From Paralithodes platypus (Eukaryota > Arthropoda > Malacostraca > Decapoda > Lithodidae), in contig CM064480.1 of assembly GCA_032716605.1 (NCBI GenBank), forward strand, positions 48,062,466-48,126,465: DNA of 64,000 nucleotides, given 5' to 3'. Shown in pieces: positions 32,169 to 43,419 of the stretch. The first letter of the stretch is position 1. Each line of letters starts with the position of its first letter. A program made the translations under genes and the position numbers. Below the pieces are notes generated by a model. The model saw nothing but the letters and a program-made list of their open reading frames with translations. It ran no database searches and was not told where the DNA came from.

Positions 32169-32402
32169 ATAGGAACATGCACTGAGTGTAGCCTATACAT
32201 CTTAATTTGTATGTGTGTTTAATGTGTATGAAGGAGACAAAAGGCAAAGCTGCCAGTAATAAGTGCCCCCCTCAAGGTTGAAAGAGTGGTAAAGAGCCAA
32301 AATCAAGGTACATTAGAGGTAATTTAGGTGTATGATAAAAAAATGTGGCGTTGTAAAGTGCAGTGAAATGAGAGTAGCTGGATTACTCTGCGTGTATAAT
32401 TG

Positions 32403-32436
<34 letters not shown>

Positions 32437-32488
32437 ATATATTATATATATATATATATATGTATAGAGAGAGAGAGAGAGAGAGAGA
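32403..32488. repeat. (TA)n and (GA)n microsatellite
   Basis: TA runs followed by GA repeats. In copy B two TA arrays here are separated by ~190 bp of extra sequence (62042-62442). Confidence 0.95.
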
Positions 32489-32544
32489 AAGAAGGCTTCA
32501 CATTACATTGAAGATTCAACGTTACAGGTTTAGAAACTAACATT

Positions 32545-32690
32545 TTCCCTCACCCCACGTGACAGGTAGTTTCAAACTAATGGGTCACAGGGTTAACTTA
32601 AACATCATCAAATACAATTTTACTAATGACAGTAAATAAATGGAAAAGTCTTCCAGTATCAGTTATTGAATGTAACGCCATTCATTCATT
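32545..32690 (+). pseudogene. C-terminal fragment of a CR1-like LINE reverse transcriptase
   Basis: Translated, it gives segments such as GHRVNLNI and, one frame over, VNKWKSLPVSV then IHSFK. These are typical of the C-terminal end of CR1-like ORF2 proteins. A frameshift lies near 32625. The fragment is cut off by the TTAA element at 32690. It differs from the LINE at the left edge. Copy B: 62490-62636. Confidence 0.65.
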
Positions 32691-33072
32691 TAAGGGAGCC
32701 CACCTCGCTTTTTTTCTCGTTCTCTCCCCCTCTCTTTGGCTTGCATCCATTCGGCCCCATTCAGCCTACTGTTTTCAGACGTTTACCCCCATCCAGGTGT
32801 CAATGTTTTCCTGGCGAGCGGTAGCAAGCCAGCATATATATATTTTTGTTTTGACAGCAAACTAAATTTGTACATTTTTCGATAGAAAAATTTCTCCGGC
32901 AAAGCCGGATTTCTCCATACAATGCTGGATCGCTATCGCTCGCCAGGAAGAAATCGACACCTGGATGGGGATAAACGTCTTAAAACAGTTGGCTGAATGG
33001 GGCCGCATGGATACAAGCCAGGGAAAGAGAGGAAAAGAGAATAAGATAACAAAAGCCGGTGACCCCCATTAA
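32690..33072. mobile_element. palindromic TTAA foldback element
   Basis: 383 bp bounded by TTAA at 32690-32693 and 33069-33072. The two arms (about 32726-32838 and 32925-33040) are complementary over ~110 bp, for example CTGGCGAGCGGTAGCAAGCC against CGCTATCGCTCGCCAGGA. The centre (ATTTTTCGATAGAAAAAT) is family-1-like, so it is a relative with long inverted repeats. In copy B the right border is altered (about 62636-63010). Confidence 0.75.
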
Positions 33073-33127
33073 GAACTGACATGATCATCATCTCTCAGCT
33101 ATAGGTATATAATATATTGTAGTGGGA

Positions 33128-33600
33128 ATAAATGGTGGTGGGATGTATGCCTAGATAACAACCTTCATACTCGCTTCTCCAGTTCTCATAAGATAACCTT
33201 CATGCAATAAATGGTGGTGGGATGTATGCCTAGATAACAACCTTCATACTCGCTTCTCCAGTTCTCATAAGATAACCTTCATGCAATAAATGGTGGTGGG
33301 ATGTATGCCTAGATAACAACCTTCATACTCGCTTCTCCAGTTCTCATAAGATAACCTTCATGCAATAAATGGTGGTGGGATGTATGCCTAGATAACAACC
33401 TTCATACTCGCTTCTCCAGTTCTCATAAGATAACCTTCATGCAATAAATGGTGGTGGGATGTATGCCTAGATAACAACCTTCATACTCGCTTCTCCAGTT
33501 CTCATAAGATAACCTTCATGCAATAAATGGTGGTGGGATGTATGCCTAGATAACAACCTTCATACTCGCTTCTCCAGTTCTCAAAAGATAACCTTCATGA
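33128..33600. repeat. 79-bp satellite, 6 units
   Basis: Six nearly perfect direct units with a 79-bp period (unit begins AATAAATGGTGGTGGGATGT). The last unit has CTCAAAAG in place of CTCATAAG in both copies. Copy B: 63068-63540. Confidence 0.95.
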
Positions 33601-33929
33601 ATTTCTAGTCATGCAAGGTTTTTCTTCAAGATTATTATTTCACGAACGGCTATCCTATTTCTACCAATGAGAAAGTATATGGTGATGAACCGTTTATGAT
33701 GTTAAGACCGGATCACTTCGTTCGGACCATGTGGTTTGTCTAGGTTGTATAACAAACACACACACACACTCACTCACTCTTTCTCACGCTCGCTCTCGCT
33801 CTCTCTCTGGAGTGAATTAACTACCGCTTGGGTTTTTTCTAGCATAGGTTACCGTCGTCATGCAACACAGAAAAGCACGCAACAGTAGAATTATCTCTGT
33901 GTGAAGGATACTTAGGGCTCACTGCGTCA
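33601..33929. other. noncoding spacer
   Basis: 330 bp with CA and CT microsatellite stretches near 33757-33810. No gene is seen. Confidence 0.6.
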
Positions 33930-34307
33930 TTAAGGGGGGGGGGCGGGAGTAATTATTTGCTCCTTTAGGCATCTTTTTATTATATTTTTTAGTTTCCTCC
34001 CTAGACCTCCATCAAGCTTATAAAAACACCTCTCCAAGACCCTCCTGCAAGATAAATGTTTACACTTTTTCAATAAACAAATGTCCCGGCCGAAGGCTGA
34101 TTTATCTTAAATTACAGGCTCGCTATCGCTCGCCAGGACAAACTCGACACCTAAATGCCACGAAAAGTCTTAATATTGACAAAGAAATGGGGGCCAAAGG
34201 TCTTATAATCGCCAAACAAATGGCCGGAATGTGCTTAAAATCTGACCGCTAATTGGGCTAAACTTTGAGGAAGAATGGGGACCAGTAAACGACCCATCTC
34301 CCCTTAA
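33930..34307 (+). mobile_element. TTAA MITE family 1, complete
   Basis: The cleanest full-length copy: TTAA (33930-33933), a G run, the body with CTAGACCTCCATCAAGCTT and TCGCTATCGCTCGCCAGGA, then CTCCCCTTAA with TTAA at 34304-34307. It is 378 bp including sites. Its copy B counterpart starts at 63878 and runs off the window. Confidence 0.85.
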
Positions 34308-34735
34308 CAGGTACTTCAGCAAGGGATTTAGTGCTTTTTTTTTTTTTTTTTGTTTTTTGTTTTTTTTCCAAATTACTTTCCTCTCGGGCATAGGCTGAGA
34401 GCCTTAACATTCATCGCTTTACAATGAACAGTGAATCCCGTGAGGTCTTGTTCCAGTCTAGGGAGTGAGACATGTGAAGCACGTAGAGAACAACGAGCAC
34501 CTGCCATCTTGCCTTCACATGAGGCACGGTGCTCACTCATGCCCGAAACGACCCCATCTCTGAAGCCACCTCGTTTCCCGTGCTTCACGGGTGTCCTCAC
34601 TCCCTACACTCGGACTCTCACACACTTACACACACAACGCCACCTGTTGAGCATATAACTCACCAGGCATTGAACCCCTATAGCATATTTTGAATATGGG
34701 AATATTCATACAGTGCTATTTAATCAGGGAACATG
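34308..34735. other. noncoding stretch with T run
   Basis: A poly-T run with G interruptions at 34335-34368. Open frames of about 75 codons on both strands (34373-34658) overlap each other and have no recognised domain, so I do not call a gene. Confidence 0.5.
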
Positions 34736-34739
34736 AGGG

Positions 34740-34898
34740 TATTTTATTGACGTTTCGGTGGGCTTTGTGGTAATGCACTGATACTAGGTACAGCACAAAT
34801 TCCATCCCAATATTATCTTCCCATTGATACATCGGGATTTGAACCCGGGACCTTTGGATTACCAGGCCAGTGGCAAGACCACTCCACCACACCTCCCC
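34740..34898 (-). mobile_element. tRNA-derived SINE
   Basis: On the minus strand it starts with a tRNA-like head: GGTGGAGTGGTC (A box) and CCGGGTTCAAATCCCGA (B box, T-arm) about 40 bp apart, followed by a ~85-bp unrelated body ending near GTCAATAAAAT. The tRNA-like part lacks a matching acceptor stem, so I call a SINE rather than a gene. Confidence 0.65.
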
Positions 34899-35076
34899 TA
34901 TTAATATATTAAATGTTACTGTTCATGCCCACGCTTATCACGCTGACTCTTACTTCCCTTATACTGCCATGCATGAATCCATCAGGTTCAGCTGTATTGA
35001 TGCATAAAGAACATAATTCATATGTTAATTGCCCCTCAATTTTTTTAAACCCCACCACCCGTACACTCCCTCTACA

Positions 35077-35158
35077 TTAAGGGGGGGATGATTGCTTTTG
35101 CCTGGCCACCCTTCTCCCACATAATTAGCCTCATTAGTTTTTCAGATGTTTAGACGCT
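35077..35158 (-). mobile_element. TTAA MITE family 1, start only, cut by gap
   Basis: TTAAGGGGGGGATG followed by the family's minus-orientation start (TTAGCCTCATTAGTTTT). The assembly gap begins inside it. Confidence 0.65.
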
Positions 35159-35258
35159 NNNNNNNNNNNNNNNNNNNNNNNNNNNNNNNNNNNNNNNNNN
35201 NNNNNNNNNNNNNNNNNNNNNNNNNNNNNNNNNNNNNNNNNNNNNNNNNNNNNNNNNN
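35159..35258. other. assembly gap of exactly 100 N
   Basis: One hundred N, the conventional length for a gap of unknown size. The sequence after it restarts inside a LINE already seen at 2055. Confidence 1.
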
Positions 35259-37050
35259 CAGTCTGGAACTATGCTCGATCAGTGACAAGCTAGCAACCGT
35301 AAACCGGGATATTCAAAAAAAGGGCAGCAAATCCCTACCCAGTTAACTATCGTCCAATTAGGCTTAACCTCAATTGTATGGTAAAAATGCTAGAAACGGT
35401 ACAGACGGGACAGACTCGTTAATCACTGGAGCGGCAACATAAACTTACTTAAAGATACTCAAACACGGCTTTCGTTAAAAAACGGGTCCTGTTTAACAAA
35501 CCTCTTAGACTTATTCCACGATAGCCTGACAACCTCTTACGATGGAGACAAAGCTGTAAGATATTATATACCTTGATTTTCAAAAGGGCCTGTGAACAAA
35601 GTTCCCCACAAACGGTTACTGCTAAAACTAAAAGGGAGATATGGAATTACAAGACGTCTCTTGTGTTGAAATGGATAAAAAATTGGCTCAGCGGACGACA
35701 GAAAGCAAAAGGTTCAGGTTCATTAAAACGGTCAAGGCATCTAAATGGAACCAATGTACGTAGCGGGGTACCCCAGGGATTGGTACTAGTGACCAATTAA
35801 TTCTTTCTAATTTTTACATCAAGGACATAGATGAGGCTCTCACGCCTCCCCCTGTTACCATCTCCAAAATTTGCTGGCGATTACACAAAAATTGCCAATA
35901 GGGTACTCTCAAACGGACAAGTTGACGATATGCAAAAACAACTCTAGATAAATTGGCTCAAGTTGGGTCGCCGCCCCAAATTTGGTCAAAACTGTAATTT
36001 GTTTCATTATGCGGATACTAATGGTAAAAAAGTACTACAGATCAGATTACCTAATATGAGAAAGCAATACTATTACGATGAACCTGGCACTACAGGGCGT
36101 TAAGAATGTAAAAAGAGAAACCGATCTGGGACCGTAAACAATTATTTCGAGTAACCTAAAAAATCCGGACCGGTCAAACACTGTTCAGAAGTTTGTTAAG
36201 AAGGCAAACAAACTAATTGGCTTTATAGGAAAGTGGTCATTTGAGCCATAAATCCAATAGAAGTTATCAATAACCCTTTACAATTTCCGTAGTCCGCCCC
36301 TCTTCTGAATTACTAGAGTTTCAATCCTGGTGCCCTGATTACCAAAAAGATGTAAACAAGCTTAGAACGAGTTCAAACGTGGAGTTACCAAAATGATAAC
36401 CTAGCTTAAAGAAACAAAACCCCTACGAAGAGAGTCTTAGAGAATTAAATATTTATTCCTTTAACCCAGCGCAGATTAAGAGGTGACTTAATTTAGTGTT
36501 CAAAAATCATCAAAAGGCATCGACACTATGGAACTGTAGTAAGTAATTCACTATCGGGGGGACCAATCTTAATTACACGCGGGGAAACGGTTTTGCAAAA
36601 AATTATTGGTTAAAATCTTTTAACACACACGGGAATCTAAGCATTATCTTCAACCGAGTATGTCAAAACTTGTGGAATGGGCTTCACCGAGACGTTATAG
36701 ACGGCAGGCCACCGTTGATTCATTTAAAACTCCGCTTAGAAAAATATCTCGCATCAAAAACCCCGCGACTGGACTGGGTTTGTAAAATGGAATAACTTTA
36801 TTTTATCCCCCCCTCCGTTAATAACCAATCTGTTCCCTACTTAACTTTCCCTAATCCTGCCCCGGGACATTTTAGGTTCCAGGGGCAAGTCAGTAGTTCC
36901 CTTTGCAAGGTTCCCTTACCCACTCTAACCAACACTGTTTTGGGGGACACTTGATCCTCAGTGTTTTGGAGGACAAGCAGTCTAGAAGGGTCACTAGGAC
37001 CTGTTGTTGCTTGGATTTCCTTTGTACTCCTCCTCCTCCTGGTACGTCCC
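35259..37050 (+). pseudogene. CR1-like LINE reverse transcriptase and 3' UTR, copy B
   Basis: Corresponds to 2055-3660 of copy A. Domain landmarks are still visible (SGVPQGLVL near 35765, AFLTYN-like tail near 36240-36780). The sequence has frequent one- or two-base insertions relative to copy A, often duplicating the neighbouring base, so no frame survives for long. Most of these are probably sequencing errors. The 3' UTR and CTC repeats end near 37042. Confidence 0.85.
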
Positions 37051-37190
37051 CCTTGAAAAAAAGCCTCTTTACCACACAAAAATTTATATCTATAAAGCCC
37101 CCTTTTAAGAGCACAAAACTATCACGGCCTCCCAGGTTTTGCCCTTTTACCAGCCCCCCCCCCCCCCCCCCACCACCTCACTGCTCCCTG

Positions 37191-37606
37191 TATAAGGGGG
37201 AGGGGCAGGGGGGGACAGTTTTTTCTGAGGACCCCCCTTAATTTCCATAATGTTTAGGCCCCACTAGTTTTGGGAGGATTATAAAGGGACGTTTCGGCTA
37301 ATTAGTGTGGCGGATTTTGACACCTTTAGCCCCTTTTTCGTTGTCAATTTTAAAACCTTTCGTTGCCTGTTTTTAAGTGTCGATTATTTTCTGGCGATCG
37401 GTAGCGAGCCTGTAATTTTAAGGAGGAAACCGACCTTCGGACGGGACATTTTTCTATCCGAAAAATGTAGATTATTCTTGAAGGGAGGGCAAGGGGGTAT
37501 TTTTCTAAGCCTGATGGAGGTATAGGGAGGGAAAACTAAGAAAAAGTATATAGGGGAATTACATTAATTAATTTAACCAAACAAACGGTTTAAGTTCTCC
37601 CCTTGA
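37191..37606 (-). mobile_element. TTAA MITE family 1, copy B of 3790-4165
   Basis: Same element as in copy A. Both TTAA sites are altered (GTATAAGG, CCTTGAATAC) in the error-rich zone. Confidence 0.7.
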
Positions 37607-38081
37607 ATACGTGTGGGTTCTGGCACATTCATATTTACTAATGGATGTTGACATGTTGATAAAACTAATGAATTAATACAAACCGTTAGAGAGTGATAAT
37701 TTTATTTCCGAGTATGTTCTACAGTAGATATTATACCTGGGTTAAAATGTAATCCGTAAATAATTATATTTTGACAATTGTATTTCAATAACAAGGCCAT
37801 AAATATAATTATCACATGGTTAATTGTTCAGGCGGGGAGTATACCTACGTGGGACGATCTGCTTAAAATTCACAAAAAAAAAAAAACCATAAATGTGTTT
37901 GACAAGGTTAAAATAAATGCATTAATGCGTGGCCACTATTATAGGTAGTATGCCCGTTTACTTGCACCTAAAAAAAATTAACATTAACAAAGTCAAACAG
38001 TTAACCAGGGTATAAACCGGTAAATTATTTGTGGCGGTCAAGATAGTACTGGAGCTGTACGTGGTGAGTTGATAATGAAAG

Positions 38082-38310
38082 GCCGGGTATCACACGAGAG
38101 CTTGTATTAGTAAACATTCGAGGATCAAAAACATTTCTGGCAACATTTCTGGAATACTTTCCACCGGTTTCGGGAAAAAAAACTAGGGGACTGTAGATGG
38201 ATGGAATTTTAGGTAACCGAAATAATAATATATGTTGACCTTATTAAGCTGGCCAGGACAGTGTTGAGGATAAATGTTGAGGGAAAACGCGTGATCATGT
38301 GATACCCGGC
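38082..38310. mobile_element. TTAA MITE family 2, copy B of 4607-4816
   Basis: Ends GCCGGGTATCACACGAGAG and GTGATACCCGGC; the extra G and C at both ends are probably base-insertion errors. Confidence 0.7.
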
Positions 38311-38719
38311 TTGAGGGGGGATGGATCGGTTTCTATATTTGCTCTTTTAGATATATACTAGTTTACCATATGGTGTTCTAGTTTCATCCCTAGGACCTCC
38401 ACTCACACATATTAAAACAAATAGCCATCTAGAATTTCCCCTTGTTAGATTAATTTGTAAATTTTTCGGTAGAAAGGAATTTTGCCCGGGTTATTTCGAA
38501 AATTATAGGGCTTCATTATCGTTTTCGCCAGGAAAAAAAAAAACGATTCCTAAAAAGCAGGAAAGGTCTTAATATCAGACAAAGAAAATGGGCGAGAAGG
38601 ACACAAAATCGCCAAATTAATGGGTCGAAAAGTTGTATAATCCGCAAAAAACTAATGGGGCTTAAGCATGAGGAAGAAGGATGGAACCAGAAAAACAAAA
38701 CGCCCAATCTGCTTCTTAA
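38311..38719 (+). mobile_element. TTAA MITE family 1, copy B of 4817-5178
   Basis: Co-linear with copy A. The left site reads TTGA and the right site TTAA at 38716-38719. It is longer than the copy A element because of scattered insertions. Confidence 0.7.
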
Positions 38720-38808
38720 AAACGCCAACCCACCTACTACCAACCAATAGAGACAGGAGAAAGGGGCCCCCGACTTGTGACCGGTGGACTTGCGATTAGT
38801 GAGGCCGA

Positions 38809-39021
38809 TTGGGGGAATATAGGGTTTTCTGAACCCCTGTCCTCCCTCATGTTTAGCCCCATTAGTTTTTGAGCATTTTAAGAATGTTCGTTCCATTAGT
38901 TTTGGCGGGATCACTTTGAGACCTTTCACCCTTTCGTAACCCATTAAGAGTGTCGATTTAGTTTCAGCAGGAAAGCGAGGGACTGTCCATTTCTAGAAGA
39001 ACTCAGCCTCGGCCGGTCTTG
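38809..39021 (-). mobile_element. TTAA MITE family 1 left half, copy B
   Basis: Matches 5252-5440 and stops at CCTCGGCCGG just before the 5' LTR. The other half follows the 3' LTR at 50861. Confidence 0.7.
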
Positions 39022-41093
39022 TGTGACCGCCTGCAGCTTAGCAGAACGCCACGTGGGCTCAGCCGCTCGCTTTGGCCACTCGCTAACACACGCGCAGGGG
39101 CAATGTATTTGGGCTCCAGTCTGTCTTACAATGTTGTACTTTCTTTCTTGGTGAATGTCGTCATGTCAAGCAGGCAGTACAGGAACGTGGTCTTTATTTT
39201 TTCGCCTGTGACAATGCATTATAATTTTATATCATTCAGATATAAGGTTTAATGTTCTAAGAACCGAATTGATACAGGCTAGAAGAGTGTGAGTGAGTAA
39301 GTTACAGGAGACAGAGGGTAGTCGCTTAAGGGTTACACGCTTGCCTCGGTGACGTCATGCCCTCGGCCGGGCCCTCTGAGTGGCTAGGCTGCCGTACCAC
39401 CCTCCTGCCGCGGTCAGGAAGTAGTCCCCCCCACCCCGCATGAACTCCTGCTGGCCTCTGTGTCTTCCTTGCTCAGAGCTTGCCCTGACCAGCATTTACC
39501 CTTAACACTTCTCCCCTTGCCACGCTGTCCCCCGACGTCTACCTATTAGAACACTTTCCTCTCTCTCTCAAATTCTTACCTCTCATTCTTCTAATCTATT
39601 TAATATCATAACTCCCCTTTGGTTCTTCACGATTTCATATATCGGCCATCGTATTATATGCTGAAGCTCTCAGATATTACATGTTTAGTTAGGCATTTTG
39701 GAGGGGTTACCATTTTGTCTGTAGAGGTTCGACACACTCACGGTGTTTCCCTACCTATTCCTTGGCTGTCTGCTAGGATATTTAATGCTAGACTGGGGTA
39801 AGGCTACTTGTGTTGTGATATCCGATGTGTACCAGGTTTTTTGTTGAACTTGTACAATCGCAACGGATACAGTGGGGAAGCCTAGGTGGTCTTTCTGAAC
39901 CTGTGTACCTTGTGAGTTTAGCACTGTGGTTGCGAGTGAGGGCTTTTTGCCTCTGCCACCCAACACTGTGCTAAATCATTTTCCTTTGACTTTGAGAGGC
40001 CCGCCAGGAGAGAACCAGATACTAGCGATCTGGATCTCTCAGAGAGCACCCCGTCATTTAACGTAATTTGGCTGCACAGTCTTAAGGACCTCGCTAGGCT
40101 ATGAGCCACTTGCTCAGCCATTGTTTCCTAGCCTACGACATCCCAGCTAGACTTTATTAGCCTAGCAGACAACCGATTAGGATTATAAGCTCTTGTGTTA
40201 TGTATGCAGCATTTTTTGTTCACGTTGATTGTAAGCCTTGGTTGTTGTTGAGTTGTACAACCCCAGCAGGCTTTTTGAGTTGCCTTGACGAAGTACTTCT
40301 TTTGTTGTTGGAGATAATACTATTGCGCATTTATTATTATTCCCGTGTCAGTTAACACTGTCTGTCCTACACTTGTCATATCTTGTTCCTGCTTGTATAT
40401 AACAGTTCAAAATCCGATTCGATCATCTTAACCCCTTCCGACATATGACGCGATTTTGAGCCTATTAGGGATACTTTAAAGCCTTTGTTACCATCAGGGG
40501 TATTTAGAAACCTTTAGTTTAGTTACTTCAACCTCTGCAGTTGTTCTTTGAGTTAAGCTGAGGGCAGAAAACTAATTTTTGGAGAGGTAATTATAAGAGT
40601 GAAGAGAACTCTATTTATTATTGCTAATCCCCCTGGCAACCTCTGTGGGGAGTTTATTTTAAGCAGCATCAGACTTTCTTCAGAAGATTCCTGCTCGATG
40701 CTTTAGGGACTTTCATTCACTTTCTTTTAATAATAGGAGTGGACAGTTTTTTTATTGTTTAGAGTAACTTTAATTATACCTTCTTCTTGTTAGCATTAAA
40801 TCATTGGCAGTGATTTAATTAAGATCTCTATCTTTTCCTTGTATACATTAGTAACGTAATTGTATGTTGTTGTGATCAGGCTGTATCAGAGATCATCAGC
40901 CTGTAGTAGTAGTGCATTTATACCGAGTTATAGGATACCCCATTGTCGCAGATTTAACTCTGGAGGGTATAGGTGTTTTTTGTGTGCTGGCATTATAAGT
41001 TCAAGGGTTGGATCTAGTGTAACCGTTGTGGCTGTGTGCCTTTCTAGTCCAATGATTAAGGACCCTTGTTTTATACGAGTCCCGGTCGTAACA
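39022..41093 (+). repeat. 5' LTR, copy B
   Basis: Begins TGTGACCGCCTGCAGC and ends CGGTCGTAACA. It contains the family-3 MITE (40432-40658). Insertion-type differences from copy A are frequent before about 40050 and again near 40540-41000. Confidence 0.85.
40432..40658. mobile_element. TTAA MITE family 3 in 5' LTR, copy B
   Basis: TTAA at 40428-40431 and 40659-40662. The left end matches copy A (CCCCTTCCGACATATG). The right ~30 bp is changed (GTGGGGAGTTTATT instead of the inverted end). Confidence 0.75.
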
Positions 41094-41331
41094 AATGACG
41101 GACCTTGCTTAGGATTTTGTGAAACTTAGAGAAATATTGCAGGAGTGTTGTGGTCATTTGTTTTTTTGTTTAAAGGAATATAGTGGACACGTGATTTTTT
41201 TTTGGCAAGTAGTATAACACTTAAGAACATCTTCAAGCATTTTTGAGTTAATAGTGCTGCATGAGAATTTAGGTACTTCCTTTTTTTTTATATAAACGTT
41301 GAGAATTTTCGGGTGGACAATATGTCGGACG

Positions 41332-43418
41332 ACGGATCAGTGAGGAAACAGTACGGGAAGCAGGCTCTGAGGTTGCAGCAGCGGGGTTTGTTTACAAGGC
41401 ATTAGAGTTATAACTAGTGAGGGAGGATGCAAAGAAGTTTCTGGAGATGCCTATTACTGTTGACCGGGTGTCGGGGATTGAGCGGTATGGTCTCCAGTGT
41501 TTGGCCGCGGTCATGGGTCATGTGGGCACTAGCAGCATGACAAGAGGTGACCTGGTGGCCTGGATGCTCGGTGGGGTGCGTGGGGCTTCGGGTGAGGCGG
41601 GGGCTAGGGCACCTTCGGCCCAGCCCCCATTCCACTCGACTCCTACCATGGCGCCCCCTCGGGCTCCGGAGCCGGGTACGTTCCCGCAGGCCGATAGTCA
41701 CTGGCAGCGTGGTTTGCACTTGGGTGAGTCTCCAATTGTTGCATCTCCTCCTCCTCAAGGTTTAACTGCAGATATGCTCTTTCAGCTGGAGATGGCTAAA
41801 ATGCAGGCTGAGCAACGAAGGCATGAGGCTGAGCTTGAGCAACGAAGGCATGAGGCTGAGCTCAGGATTCAGGCTACGAAGTACTGTGCAGACATAGATC
41901 TTGAGAAGTCTAGGGGTGGAGTCGGACAGGGCAGCGTCTCTGTTCTGGGAATCGAGGTCTTGATCAGTCTTTATCGCACCTTCTTAAGTTAGTCCCTGTA
42001 TTTGACGAGTCGGGTGTCACCGAATTTTGTATGGGTTTTGAGAAGAAGCGCCGGGAGCAAACCAATGGCCCGAGGTTAAGTGGGCAGCCCTTGTTTCCTC
42101 TAGGTTGGTTGGCAAAGGACTCAAGGCATATGATGCGTTGCCCTTGGAGTCTTGCACCGATTATGAGGTATTGAAGGAGGCTGTCCTGCGGGCATATGAG
42201 TTACAACCAGAGACGTATAGATTGAAGTTCCGGGGTGTAACGAAGGGTCACCTTTCTTGAGCATGCCCGGGATCTGTCCGATGCATTTAGAAACTGGCTG
42301 CGTTCTGAGAAGGCATCGACGTTTGAGGAGTTGAAACAGCTGATGCTTCTAGAACAATTTTTCAAGTGTTACGGGCGGCGTTTCTGACGTTGAATCTTAA
42401 AGAAAAGAACCCGAAAACTCTTCAGGAGGCAGCTGAGATGGCTAACCTTCGGTTATCTTTGATTCGTGGGTGCGGTTCTGCACAGAGAAGTGATGCAGGC
42501 AATAAGGGAGCGTAACCCTCCCTCCCCGAAACACTGATACATAGAATTACACTAAAGAACAAGAGCAACGACCATCAAAAACTGACCATAAACCTAGTAT
42601 CATCCCGTTTAGAAAGGGTCCGGGTCCTTCCCCACCTCAAGGGAAGCCCAAGGGTAAGCTAGAGTGTTTCCATTGTCATAAGGAGGGGTATTTTGCAAGA
42701 GCCTGTCCAAGCAAGCCACCTAATGCAATTGTTTCTTTGGCTCGCAACATTGGGGTGTACCCGAAGTCGTCTGAGTTTGCCCGGGGTATAACGTCAGAGG
42801 CTGGGACGCAGCCAGTGGAGAAGAATCAGAAGGGCTCGAAACCCTGTCCGCGATGTCTTTTGTGACCATCGAGGGCATGGCTGTGTGAAGTGGGCTGGTA
42901 AGAAGCATGGAGTTGAGCTGTTGCGAGACACGGGTGCCTCTCAGACTTCGTTGAAGAACTTTACTGCTAGACCAATAAACGTGGCATGGGTGGTTGTGGT
43001 GCAAGGTATCAATGCTATCAGGTCATACCCGTTGGTCAGGATGGAACTGGAGGTAGATGGTGTGACACGAGAGTTGGATGTGGGAATTGTGGAGAACTTG
43101 CCTGTTGGGGGCGTCGACCTCCTTCTCGGCAACGACTTTGCGGTGCCTACTTCTGAGGTTTCACCCTTAGTCGTTGCCGAGAAGCCGGCCGACGTGAGTA
43201 GGGAGGATCAGGAGAGGGTAGAGAAGTGTCATGTACAACCTATGGCATGCGTTGTTACAAGATCTCTTGCATCCAAAGTGTCACAGCCTATTCCTCAGTC
43301 TTCTGATCAACGGAGGAACGGTCGGAAGAAGACGGCTAACGTTGGTAAAAGTTTGGAGAGTTTAGTATGTTACGACTGGGGTTCAAATATATCAGGACTC
43401 TTATTCATTGGACTAGTA
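41332..43418 (+). pseudogene. gag-pro: gag-protease region, copy B
   Basis: The start codon at 41332 is followed by the same N-terminus as copy A. A one-base change near 41395 and another near 41420 shift the frame. From 41417 it reads through the coiled coil to a frameshift near 41913-41926. Capsid sequence then continues in other frames, with a 9-bp loss near 42248 relative to copy A. The zinc knuckle near 42667 again has Tyr for His. The protease (DTGAS near 42929, LLLGND near 43121) is in an open stretch, 42885-43427. The frame enters the inserted solo-LTR-like sequence at 43420. Confidence 0.85.
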
Positions 43419-43419
43419 A

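Noticed and set aside
33128..33600. CRISPR-like array, 79-bp period
   Set aside because: Plain head-to-tail satellite with identical units throughout.
34373..34658. Overlapping 75-codon frames on opposite strands as an exon
   Set aside because: No domain, no clear splice context, and no second copy in the window to compare. Possible but unsupported.
34826..34898. A genuine tRNA gene on the minus strand
   Set aside because: A and B boxes are good, but the acceptor stem does not pair and a SINE body follows directly.
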